Shown: one piece after another, positions 53,742 through 61,836 of the stretch | How the letters are laid out: each line of letters opens with the position of its first letter | Position numbering within the stretch: the stretch's first letter is position 1 | Source of the DNA: Bacillota bacterium | GTDB taxonomy: Bacteria; Bacillota; Clostridia; DSM-8532 | Length of the DNA: 64,000 bases | Reading direction: 5' to 3' | NCBI GenBank assembly: GCA_023415825.1 | Contig: JAEZJF010000010.1 | Span: forward strand, 124,001 to 188,000 | Notes under the pieces: generated by a model | The model's input: the letters and a program-made list of their open reading frames with translations, nothing else | Databases searched by the model: none | Told to the model about the DNA's origin: nothing | Translations under genes and position numbers: made by a program

Positions 53742-54388
53742 TTGATATAAGCTAAGATTCCCTTTTCGCCAGGACGTTGACGAACATATCGATACCGTTG
53801 CGGTTCATCATTTTAAGCTCAATATTGAAAAGATTGCAGCTGCACACGTGACAAGGGGACAGGGTATCGCCTTTCATATTTATGCATACAGTCCTGCCCC
53901 AAGGCGATATCAGCTTCATACAACATATTTTTTGTATCCTCAAGGCACGTTGAAACCGTAACACTGTTGTAGAAGATAAATAGCTGAAAGCAGTTATAAT
54001 GTTAGGATAATTACATGGAATGAGAAAGAATTTAGGCGTGAGAGTGATGACTTTCACGTCTTTTTATATAAATAAAGGCACCCATAAGTCATAAAAATGC
54101 AAAAAAACTTCCACCCTGATTTTTCTTATGCCCGTATTCAGTTAACAGCTGGAGTTACCATCAGAATTTGTTGGAAGGATGGAAGGCTGGACGCAGAAGA
54201 TTTAAAATCAGCAATGCTGCCAAAAAAGAGAAGTAGCTTGCTAATGGACTTACATTACTGTTGGGAACAAAGAATCATCAATTCAATACATTATACGACA
54301 AAATTCTATTATAATACTTTACTCTGTATGTATTAATTGATTGCTTTGCATGATGACAAATAAATTATCAAATATATGAGGTGTTAAA
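53742..54388. other. Gap between kelch and beta-helix genes
   Basis: 650 bp without a gene I would defend. Short frames exist on both strands (53752-54057 minus, 54097-54336 plus), but neither has a ribosome site or recognisable domain. A terminator lies at 54037-54066. Confidence 0.4.
54037..54066 (+). terminator. Rho-independent terminator
   Basis: CGTGAGAGT (54037-54045) pairs with ACTTTCACG (54050-54058), allowing one G-T pair, followed by TCTTTTTA. It lies about 300 bp past the kelch gene. Confidence 0.7.
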
Positions 54389-57004
54389 ATGAAAAAAGCA
54401 TTTTCTGTATTATTGTCAGCATTGCTCGTTTTAACTTGCTTTCCATCTGATATATCAATAGCGAGCAACCAGAATATCGTATATACAGTCAGTGAGCTAT
54501 CGGCCTTTGTTCAAAACGCATCTGACGGAGATATTGTTTACCTCGGGGATACGTTTGAATTTGGCGCTGTAACACTCTCCATGCCTGATGTGAGTGTAGT
54601 CATAGACGGCAATAACAAGACATGGACAGACGGCGGCATTTCGGTAACCGGATCGGGTACCGGAAGTCTGACCATTCAAAACCTGCAAGTTGACGGGTCA
54701 AGTATTGCGGAAAGAGCGCTTGTGAATACGGCGTCCGCAGGAACACTGAAGCTTCTGAACATGACCTTCAGCGGCTCCTCCTTTGGCGCCATTTCCATTG
54801 AAACAACCGGCTTATTGGATGCTTTCACAGTGATTGAATCAACAAGAATTCATCACAATACCGCTCATAATACCGCACCCGCCATCTGGCTGGGACCGAG
54901 CGCGAATCTGGAGCTGAATTATTCGACCATTGAAGACAACCGCAGCACCGGCGGTGGGTATGAGTGCGGTGCGGTTTCCTCCAAAAACTATGCCGCTGCG
55001 CTTAAAATAAATAATTCGGCTTTCAAAAACAACGTAAACGGCTGTGTGAACACCGGTATTGTGGGTGGAGGCGGCGGTGCGATGGCGTTCCATTACTTTT
55101 ACGGAGAAATCAGCGTTAAGGAATCCTATTTTTATCAAAACAGCACCAGCGGGTATGGAATAGATGCAAAAAACACATACGACGGCGGTGCGATTTATGT
55201 TTATGACGGCAGAGACAACGCTACTCTTACAATTGATAATACTACTTTTGACAGTAACCTTGCCTACGATGATGGCGGCGCTCTCATGATTCAAGGAACA
55301 GGAAACCCCGGTCTGATCACGACTATTACAAACTGCACATTCTACAATAACAAGGCCTATGGGGCAGACTTAACAAACTATTCAGGCGGAGCCATCCAGT
55401 TTTTTAAAAACGGAGGCTCCGCAAAAATGATCAACAATATCAGAAGCTGCACCTTTGTCGGGAATCAGGCAGGCAGTGAAAACTCAACCATCGAACAACG
55501 AGGCGGCGCGATTGCATTAAGCGGTGCTGGCATTTTCGCCATGGCATCCATTACCAGAACCAACTGTTTATTCATCGGGAATACGGTTTACGATCAGTAC
55601 GGTCAGCTTTACACCGCCAGCAACTACAAGGACGTATCCAATAATACGACTGTTCAAAGTGAAGATAGCATCATTAACGCGGACAAGGGAGAGGCTTCCG
55701 CCAATACGGTCGCGGATATTCTGGGTCAGAACAATATCATGCTTTCGGAAAATATTTCCCCCATTAAGGCGGGTGTGAACCGGGAACCTGTTAAAACCAT
55801 TGCCTTTAAGCCGGAGGGGCTGCCTGACAATGGCTATACCAAGTTACCTACCAACATCACGATTACGGATACAGACCAGCGAGGTTATGACCGGTATATG
55901 GATATCGGCGCCGTAGAAATGACCTGGGTTAAGTATGACGCAAACGGCGGCGTATTCACTCTACCAGCGCAATCCACATATGACGGAACCGTTTACTATG
56001 AAGGCGAAAACCCGCAGAAGTATTATAAAATTGGATATATCGGGATGGAAACAAGCGTAATGAATGCGTCAGAACCCTCTCCAAGCCATCCGGATGGTCG
56101 CACGTTCATGGGCTGGTCTGAAAGCAGTGACGCCACACTACCCGACCTCTCCTATGCGGCTGGTACGGCGCTTCTCCTGGGCACCGAAAACCTGACACTC
56201 TATGCAGTATGGGGGGGTTATCAAGTAACCTACACCGACGGTGTGGATGACGAAGTGATTTTCGAGGATCAGGGTTACACTGTTCCAGAAAACACCGAAA
56301 CCCCCGCTTTTAGCGGAACGCCCGTCCGCACCGGCTACAGCTTCACAGGCTGGTCACCGGAAGTTGCTGCAACGGTGACGGCAGACGTTATCTACACCGC
56401 ACAGTGGGAAATCAACCGTTATACCATTCAGTTTGAATCCAACGGGGGCAGTGAGGTACCGTCACAAACATTGAACTACCAACAAACCTTAACCAAGCCC
56501 GATGACCCACAAAAAGCGGATTATGATTTTACCGGCTGGTATACTGATAGTGATTGCACTGAAAAATGGATATTTGAGGAAGACACTGTGAATTCAAATA
56601 TGACTCTGTATGCTGGCTGGATAGCGACTACAGATCCTACTGACCCTGGAACAGACCCTGGAACAGACCCTGGAACAGACCCTGGAACAGATCCCGGAGA
56701 AACTGGTGGCTCTGGTGAAGTGATCATTGATGCAGAAGATTTACCGGCAGGAAGCGGTGGAGAAATCGGTGGGGAAACCGGTGGAGAAATCGGTGGGGAA
56801 ACCGGTGGGGAAACCGGAGGAGAGACCGGTGGCTCTAGCGAAGTGATCATTGATGCAGAAGATTTACCGGCAGGAAGCAGCGGATTGGACGATGTACCGA
56901 AAACAGGAGAAGCCGACATTTCATGGCTATTTTACATGTCACTGATGCTTGTATCGCTGATTGCATTAGCTTTCCTGCTTCCTCGCAGGAAAGAATCGAT
57001 ATAA
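54389..57004 (+). CDS. Sortase-anchored beta-helix surface protein with InlB-type repeats
   Basis: An 871-residue secreted protein. Signal peptide about 1-25. Residues about 30-500 are a right-handed parallel beta-helix with recurrent GGA, NNT and NN turns (polymorphic outer membrane protein style). Three InlB/Listeria-Bacteroides repeats follow (about 510-610, 611-670, 671-745), each with an F-x-GW and ending in LYAVWG, YTAQWE or LYAGWI. Then a GTDP x4 linker, and an acidic 'EVIIDAEDLPAGS' block present twice around ETGG/EIGG repeats. The end is VPKTGE, a hydrophobic helix and RRKESI: a sortase signal with V in place of L. GAGGTG precedes the ATG. Confidence 0.92.
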   Translation: MKKAFSVLLSALLVLTCFPSDISIASNQNIVYTVSELSAFVQNASDGDIVYLGDTFEFGAVTLSMPDVSVVIDGNNKTWTDGGISVTGSGTGSLTIQNLQVDGSSIAERALVNTASAGTLKLLNMTFSGSSFGAISIETTGLLDAFTVIESTRIHHNTAHNTAPAIWLGPSANLELNYSTIEDNRSTGGGYECGAVSSKNYAAALKINNSAFKNNVNGCVNTGIVGGGGGAMAFHYFYGEISVKESYFYQNSTSGYGIDAKNTYDGGAIYVYDGRDNATLTIDNTTFDSNLAYDDGGALMIQGTGNPGLITTITNCTFYNNKAYGADLTNYSGGAIQFFKNGGSAKMINNIRSCTFVGNQAGSENSTIEQRGGAIALSGAGIFAMASITRTNCLFIGNTVYDQYGQLYTASNYKDVSNNTTVQSEDSIINADKGEASANTVADILGQNNIMLSENISPIKAGVNREPVKTIAFKPEGLPDNGYTKLPTNITITDTDQRGYDRYMDIGAVEMTWVKYDANGGVFTLPAQSTYDGTVYYEGENPQKYYKIGYIGMETSVMNASEPSPSHPDGRTFMGWSESSDATLPDLSYAAGTALLLGTENLTLYAVWGGYQVTYTDGVDDEVIFEDQGYTVPENTETPAFSGTPVRTGYSFTGWSPEVAATVTADVIYTAQWEINRYTIQFESNGGSEVPSQTLNYQQTLTKPDDPQKADYDFTGWYTDSDCTEKWIFEEDTVNSNMTLYAGWIATTDPTDPGTDPGTDPGTDPGTDPGETGGSGEVIIDAEDLPAGSGGEIGGETGGEIGGETGGETGGETGGSSEVIIDAEDLPAGSSGLDDVPKTGEADISWLFYMSLMLVSLIALAFLLPRRKESI
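56641..56880 (+). repeat. Tandem repeats coding for GTDP and G-E-T/I-G-G units
   Basis: The unit GGAACAGACCCT repeats about four times from 56648; then units of GGTGGAGAAATC/GGTGGGGAAACC type repeat about six times (56757-56830). On either side a nearly identical block of about 45 bp beginning GAAGTGATCATTGATGCAGA recurs (from 56717 and from 56839). Confidence 0.85.
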
Positions 57005-57012
57005 CCTAAGGT

Positions 57013-57070
57013 AAGGCGGTAAGGAAAATGAGCAGAAAGAAGAAATTCCTTATCGCCTTTTTCTCCTTTT
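57013..57070 (+). terminator. Terminator of the surface protein gene
   Basis: AAGGCGGTAAGGAA (57013-57026) pairs with TTCCTTATCGCCTT (57046-57059) with one G-T pair, followed by TTTCTCCTTTT. Confidence 0.9.
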
Positions 57071-57297
57071 ATTTGGATACTCGATGTTAAACTATGGATG
57101 CTATCTGCTTGATTTTGACTGGTGTTCCATATTGTATGTATGCAGCTCAAAGCCCACATTGTGGATTTAGGCCTGCATTTTTTTATTGTCTAGAATACTA
57201 TTCTTAATAGAAATTTCAAGAAAAAAATGAATGGGTTTTATCAAACTACACATGAATCACAAATTACTATGCTATAATTTTTCACGGAGGTGTACCA

Positions 57298-57966
57298 ATG
57301 CAAAAGGTATTAGTCGTCGAGGACGATTTGGACATACAAGAGCTATTGCAAAACTTTCTTAGCGAAGCGGGCTATGACGTTTGTGTAGCCGGTGATGGTA
57401 TTGAGGGATTTACAATGTCTTCTAATGGCGGCTATGACCTTGTACTGCTTGATATTTTGTTGCCTAAAGTAGATGGCTATGGGGTTTGCGAGTTGATTAG
57501 AAAAGAATCGCAAGTACCTATTATTATGCTTACTGCCTTAGATAGCGAGGAAGATCAAATAAAAGGCTTGGACTTACAAGTTGACGATTATATAACAAAG
57601 CCGTTTTCAATGCCAATTCTACTTCGTAAAATAGCCGCTGTGCTACGCCGTGTTGAAAAGACAGACGAGCAGAATAATCATATAAGCTATAAAGGACTGT
57701 CGCTGGATTTAGACGGATATAAAGCCTATATTGATAATCGACCTTTTGAGCTCACTCAAAGAGAGTTTGAAGTGCTTAGGGAGCTGCTGACCTATCAGGG
57801 AAAAGTCCTCACCCGTCAAATGCTATTAAACTCCCTTTGGAAGTATGATTTTTATGGTGATGAGCGAGTGGTAGACACTCATATCAAAAACCTCCGAAAG
57901 AAGCTAAACATTGATTTCATAGAAACAATCAGAGGAGTTGGATATAGAGTTGATAAAGAAGATTAA
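57298..57966 (+). CDS. OmpR/PhoB family response regulator
   Basis: A 222-residue regulator. Receiver: VVEDDLDIQ, phospho-aspartate in LVLLDILLPKVDG, lysine in YITKPFS. The winged-helix domain has the FELTQREFEVLRELLTYQG start and VVDTHIKNLRKKL recognition region, ending GYRVDKED. CGGAGGTG is before the start, with a TATAAT at 57273-57278 as a likely -10. It overlaps the upstream region of the kinase gene, its partner. Confidence 0.95.
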   Translation: MQKVLVVEDDLDIQELLQNFLSEAGYDVCVAGDGIEGFTMSSNGGYDLVLLDILLPKVDGYGVCELIRKESQVPIIMLTALDSEEDQIKGLDLQVDDYITKPFSMPILLRKIAAVLRRVEKTDEQNNHISYKGLSLDLDGYKAYIDNRPFELTQREFEVLRELLTYQGKVLTRQMLLNSLWKYDFYGDERVVDTHIKNLRKKLNIDFIETIRGVGYRVDKED

Positions 57967-59479
57967 AAGCAGCCTGACGTTTAAAATTTTCATTGTTACC
58001 AGTCTGTTATTGATATTATATTGTGGCTTGACTTACGGTTTCATTGCTTGGCTTATGCCACAAACGTATTCAACGAATTTGGATGCAATCTTAGACCAGA
58101 GAGCAAAAGATTTAGTAGCCGACCTTGAAAAGACTACGCTTGACGAAAGCAAAGGATTATTTGACTTATTCGTTTTTAGTAACGATGTCGTCATTCAGCT
58201 TCGCGATTCTATGGGCCAGCAGATTTCTATTCCCACAAATATAAAAGCGGGGGCTTATTCAAATACCAATAATACTGGAAATACAGCGCAAACGAACAGT
58301 AAGGTTGTGAGTAACCGTGATTATGCGAGTGATGGTGATAGGTCGAAAAATACGACACAGTCAGTAGTCGCAGAGATTGCTGACACAGCATCCGCAAACG
58401 GTATATCTTCCATGAAAACGGCGCAACATTATGAGTTCACTTTTTCAGATTCGGATGAGCAGTACAAATTGACAGTCTTAGGCGGAGCGCAAGCCGTTAA
58501 TCAAGTAATGAAAACTTTGGGGAATATCCTGCCGTGGCTGATTGTAGTGATTTTTGGAATGGCTATTGTCGCGTCTATAATTTATTCTCGCTTTGTTACA
58601 CGGCCTGTTATAAAACTCAGCGGCATTTCACGAAAAATGTCTACGCTTGATTTAGACTGGCATTGCGACGAAAACAGAAATGACGAGTTAGGCGTTTTAG
58701 CACAGAGCCTCAACAATCTTTCGGGGAAGCTTTCGACAACCTTATCCGAACTGCGGGACGCCAATGCTAAATTGCAAGCCGACATTGACAAAGAGAAAAA
58801 ATTGGAACAGGTACGGCTTGAATTTTTCTCGGCGGTTTCCCATGAGCTTAAAACACCTATCACCATTATCAAAGGACAGCTAGAGGGTATGCTGCTTGGG
58901 GTCGGGACTTATAAAGAGAGGGACAAATACCTTGCCCGTTCTCTCGAAGTCGCAGTCAGCTTAGAGAGCATGGTGCAAGAAATACTCACTGTTTCCCGTA
59001 TGGAATCATCCGGTTTTGAATTACATCTTGACGAGTTTGATTTCAGCGAAATGCTTAAAAAACAGCTTTCTGTTTACGAGGATTTGTTCGTTAAAAAGCC
59101 GTTGCAGTTACAAACTGATATTGAGGGGCATCTTTTAGTTAATGGTGATAAAGCGTTACTGCAAAAAGTTATCAATAACCTTATTACGAACGCTATCCAC
59201 TATTCGCCTGCGGACAACCATATATTCATCAAGGCTTGGAAAACAAACGGTGATGTGAATCTTGTCATTGAGAATACAGGCGTTCATATCCATGAAGCTG
59301 ACCTGCCTAAGTTGTTTGATGCGTTTTATCGCGTAGAACAATCTCGAAACCGGCAGACAGGCGGTAGCGGATTGGGATTATATATTGTCAAGATGATACT
59401 TGACCAACACAAAGCCGATTATAAAATAGAGAATACATCGGCAGGTGTACAGTTTAATATCTCTCTTAATAGTGGTTAA
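57950..59479 (+). CDS. Sensor histidine kinase (OmpR-partner, HAMP type)
   Basis: About 509 residues. Helix 1 at about 12-35; an extracytoplasmic domain to about 180 with a stretch rich in N and T; helix 2 around 190-212; HAMP; HisKA with FFSAVSHELKTPITIIKG; HATPase with NNLITNAIHY and GGSGLGLYIVK. A TTG at 57950 is the probable start, inside the end of the regulator gene, 12 bases after AGAGGAG; a TTG at 57938 is also open but too close to that site. The pair resembles VanRS/BceRS-like envelope sensors, with the small secreted protein downstream as a probable target. Confidence 0.92.
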   Translation: MIKKIKSSLTFKIFIVTSLLLILYCGLTYGFIAWLMPQTYSTNLDAILDQRAKDLVADLEKTTLDESKGLFDLFVFSNDVVIQLRDSMGQQISIPTNIKAGAYSNTNNTGNTAQTNSKVVSNRDYASDGDRSKNTTQSVVAEIADTASANGISSMKTAQHYEFTFSDSDEQYKLTVLGGAQAVNQVMKTLGNILPWLIVVIFGMAIVASIIYSRFVTRPVIKLSGISRKMSTLDLDWHCDENRNDELGVLAQSLNNLSGKLSTTLSELRDANAKLQADIDKEKKLEQVRLEFFSAVSHELKTPITIIKGQLEGMLLGVGTYKERDKYLARSLEVAVSLESMVQEILTVSRMESSGFELHLDEFDFSEMLKKQLSVYEDLFVKKPLQLQTDIEGHLLVNGDKALLQKVINNLITNAIHYSPADNHIFIKAWKTNGDVNLVIENTGVHIHEADLPKLFDAFYRVEQSRNRQTGGSGLGLYIVKMILDQHKADYKIENTSAGVQFNISLNSG

Positions 59480-59534
59480 TAGTACTTATGATGAAATGTA
59501 AGGTATATTGCAAAAACCGGACATTATTCTATAT

Positions 59535-59570
59535 AAAGCGACAACCTCTCAAAATGGTTGTCGCTTTTTT
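59535..59570 (+). terminator. Terminator after the two-component pair
   Basis: AAAGCGACAACC (59535-59546) pairs with GGTTGTCGCTTT (59556-59567), followed by more T. A clean rho-independent terminator. Confidence 0.95.
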
Positions 59571-59692
59571 GCTGAGCTTTTGTCTATTAATTATAACTAC
59601 ACACAAAAAACAAGTTCATCACAAAGTAATCCCAAACTAATCTGTTATTCTATAACTGTAAACTAATTATTGAATTGAAAGGAAGCGAGTAC

Positions 59693-60256
59693 ATGAAAAA
59701 AGTATTTTCTATTTTAGAAACAGGAAAAAGGAAGGCGGGTGCGGCTATACTCTGTAGCGCGATAACCCTTAGTCTAAGCACTGGAATGGCATTTGCGGCA
59801 AATGCCGATATCGCGAGGAAAAGCGATCAGGATACACAGTCCACAATTACCACCTCTATTCCCACGGAGAAACAGGCTAAGCTCGAACGGATCCGCAAAG
59901 AGGCTGAGGCGCGGGATTATTCCGAATATGCCGCGTTGGGTATGACTTATGACATGGAGCGGGATTTATTATTGTACGATGGTAAAGTTGTAAGGTATTT
60001 CTATGACGAAGTTACAGGACGTGGCTTTACTAGCAATAATTATAACTCCTTAGATTACGTTGATTATGATAAATCAGTGGATTTAATGGCTATCCGCGAT
60101 GCAAACGGGAAGTTGACTGGCCTTTCTCCCACAAGTAAAGAAGAATTTGACAATCTAACGGCGCGCATAGAGCAATCCCATAAGCAATTAGAGCAAAATA
60201 AAAAACAGGATGCCACAGCCGGATCAGTTTCAAAACGGGTACAGCCCGGACAATAG
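59693..60256 (+). CDS. Small secreted protein of unknown function
   Basis: 187 residues. A signal peptide with a long n-region and cleavage after AFA (about 34). The mature part has a charged helix (EKQAKLERIRKEAEARDYSE), then a compact domain with YDMERDLLLYDGKVVRYFYD and DYVDYDKSVDLMAIRD. I recall a similar 'GKVVRYF' element in the extracellular tail of M56/BlaR1-type clostridial proteins, so it may be a free form of that domain; this is from memory. GAAAGGAAGCGAG precedes the ATG. It follows the OmpR pair after a terminator, so it has its own promoter. Confidence 0.75.
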   Translation: MKKVFSILETGKRKAGAAILCSAITLSLSTGMAFAANADIARKSDQDTQSTITTSIPTEKQAKLERIRKEAEARDYSEYAALGMTYDMERDLLLYDGKVVRYFYDEVTGRGFTSNNYNSLDYVDYDKSVDLMAIRDANGKLTGLSPTSKEEFDNLTARIEQSHKQLEQNKKQDATAGSVSKRVQPGQ

Positions 60257-60552
60257 TTCTGCTTTGGCAGGAGCGTTTCAAAACAGCCAAACCGTATCGA
60301 ATGTCAATTCGCGTTTATCTAGAATATGGCGTATCCTACGATAGGGCAAACAAAGACGCATACAAAGCTGCTTCCTAAGTGTAAACAGGAAACCTAAATG
60401 AATGTCAGGCAATTTTTTATATTAAAGTTATAGAAAGAACCAGCCGCATAGACGCAGAGCCGATAATCAACGGGTAAAAACCATGGTTATCGGCTCTGTC
60501 TGCCTTTTTTATTGGGTGCGTCCAGCGAGGCTGGATTACACTTACCGGTGGT
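60257..60552. other. Gap with gene scrap and hairpin
   Basis: A 25-codon frame (60301-60378) reads MSIRVYLEYGVSYDRANKDA and may be a decayed piece of a gene like the one before it. CAGAGCCGATAA (60455-60466) pairs with TTATCGGCTCTG (60487-60498) and is followed by TCTGCCTTTTTT, a good terminator. Confidence 0.55.
60455..60510 (+). terminator. Rho-independent terminator
   Basis: A 12-bp perfect stem with a 20-base loop and a distal T6 run, between the secreted protein and the VOC remnant. Confidence 0.8.
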
Positions 60553-60870
60553 ATGACGTATGGCATTTTGCCTCCGAACTCCGGCCTTGCATTATCCAAA
60601 GAAGAAGAGGACAACGTTTTTCAAGCGTCAATCAACATCGGCGGGCTAGATATTATGGTGCAAGATTTGTTGAAGTCGATACAGACGCCGTATAGCAATA
60701 ACATTACAATCAGCATCGGTGCCCAAAATGAAAGTGATGTTAGAAATTGGCTCGAGGCCATGGAAAATGGAGGTCAAATTACCTGCCCGATGCAAGAAAT
60801 GCCTTGGAGCAAGCTGTATGGGGCTGTAAAGGACAAGTTCGGAACATCTTGGCAGTTTCAATTGATATAA
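60553..60870 (+). pseudogene. VOC/PhnB-like gene lacking its 5' part
   Basis: 105 residues that match a PhnB-like protein from about residue 35 on: MTYGILPPNSGLALSKEE, a central beta region, and the end KLYGAVKDKFGTSWQFQLI, closely like the end of the VOC gene at 6308-6724. The first beta-alpha unit (F-x-GNCREA-x-FY) is missing, and upstream is a terminator, so it is truncated. No ribosome site. Confidence 0.65.
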
Positions 60871-60878
60871 TTTGTTAC

Positions 60879-61028
60879 TCTGGCAAACTCCGATAAACCT
60901 TTCAAAGCGGTTCAAGTGGTGGAGATGACCGGATGGGAAAGAAGCGAAGTCGACAAGGCCTTCCAGGAACTGAAAAAAGAAGGCAGAATTGAATCTCCAA
61001 AAGCGTGCTTTTATCAGGCCGCCAAATA
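60879..61028 (+). pseudogene. Winged-helix-like C-terminal fragment
   Basis: An open frame without start codon. It reads LANSDKPFKAVQVVEMTGWE then RSEVDKAFQELKKEG and stops at 61028. The pattern of a short helix, turn and 'EVDKAxxxLKKEGxIxSPK' is that of a small winged-helix domain at the end of many clostridial proteins. The rest of the gene is not present. Confidence 0.5.
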
Positions 61029-61357
61029 GTGCCGAAAAGGGCTGCTGCACTGTAATCCATAAGATTTGAAGTGTGGCAGCCCTTATTTGTATAGTACTGG
61101 CCCCCGATCTGGTAACCAATGGCTTGCAATGTGCGTGCAAGCGATACTGATCTGTTTGTAGGTGATGCCATAGGTGGAAAAATAATTGGTGCTAAAGCGC
61201 AGCACCTTTTCCACACTGTCATAGACCGAGTTTATGAAATAATCACCTTGGAATTTTGCACTAAATGTGATTTTTTTACAATTCATATAGTTGACAAAGC
61301 AACTATATGATGATAATATTACTTGCTAAGTCAACTAATCGGTGAAGGAGCATAGAT
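61029..61357. other. Gap before the MarR gene
   Basis: 330 bp with no gene. It ends in the marR promoter and its inverted repeat. Confidence 0.5.
61289..61336 (+). promoter_or_regulatory. Promoter and candidate MarR operator
   Basis: -35 TTGACA (61291-61296) and -10 TAATAT (61314-61319) with a 17-bp spacer. AGTTGAC (61289-61295) at the -35 box is mirrored by GTCAACT (61330-61336) just past the -10 box, 34 bp between arms. MarR repressors usually bind such sites in front of their own gene. Confidence 0.6.
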
Positions 61358-61834
61358 ATGAAATCTGTCGGCAGAAGCAATATGATAATTGAAAAGTACT
61401 TCAAGCTCTATTTCAGAAACAACTTGAAGAAATATGACCTGAATACCGCGGAAGGCTTAATACTGCTGCTTATGATGGAAAAGGAAATGAAGCCGCAGTA
61501 TAACGCCCTGGATAAGATGCATCAATTGATCAAAGGGCAGACCCAGGATCAGATGAATGATGAAATCCACTACGACAAAGCGGTTATGACAAGGACCATG
61601 CAGTCGCTGGAAAGCAAAGGTTACGTGGAGAGAAGTATCAATCCTGCCGACAGACGTTCCTCTGTTTTCTCACTCACAAAAAAAGCGATCGATTTCAAAT
61701 CAACGCTTATTGATATCTTGACCCTGTGGAATGATGGACTGCAAAAGGGAATTGACAAAGAAAAACTTGAAATCGTAAAAACAGTCTTGTCCCAAATGGC
61801 AAATAACGCGTTGGAGCTTATAAAAGGAGAATGA
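61358..61834 (+). CDS. MarR family transcriptional regulator
   Basis: A 158-residue regulator with the winged-helix core: DKAVMTRTMQSLESKGYVER then NPADRRSSVFSLTKKA, in which the DRR/S wing motif is clear. GAAGGAG precedes the ATG. It overlaps the start region of the MFS exporter gene, so it most likely represses that exporter together with itself until a drug-like ligand binds. Confidence 0.92.
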   Translation: MKSVGRSNMIIEKYFKLYFRNNLKKYDLNTAEGLILLLMMEKEMKPQYNALDKMHQLIKGQTQDQMNDEIHYDKAVMTRTMQSLESKGYVERSINPADRRSSVFSLTKKAIDFKSTLIDILTLWNDGLQKGIDKEKLEIVKTVLSQMANNALELIKGE

Positions 61835-61836
61835 TG

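Noticed and set aside
53752..54057. Minus-strand frame of 101 codons
   Set aside because: No ribosome site, no domain, many cysteines in an unlikely pattern, and it overlaps a terminator.
54097..54336. Plus-strand frame of 79 codons
   Set aside because: No ribosome site; only a short middle part looks protein-like and the end is low complexity.
56641..56880. CRISPR-like repeats
   Set aside because: The repeats are in frame, without spacers, and code for G/T/D/P and G/E/T tracts of a surface protein.
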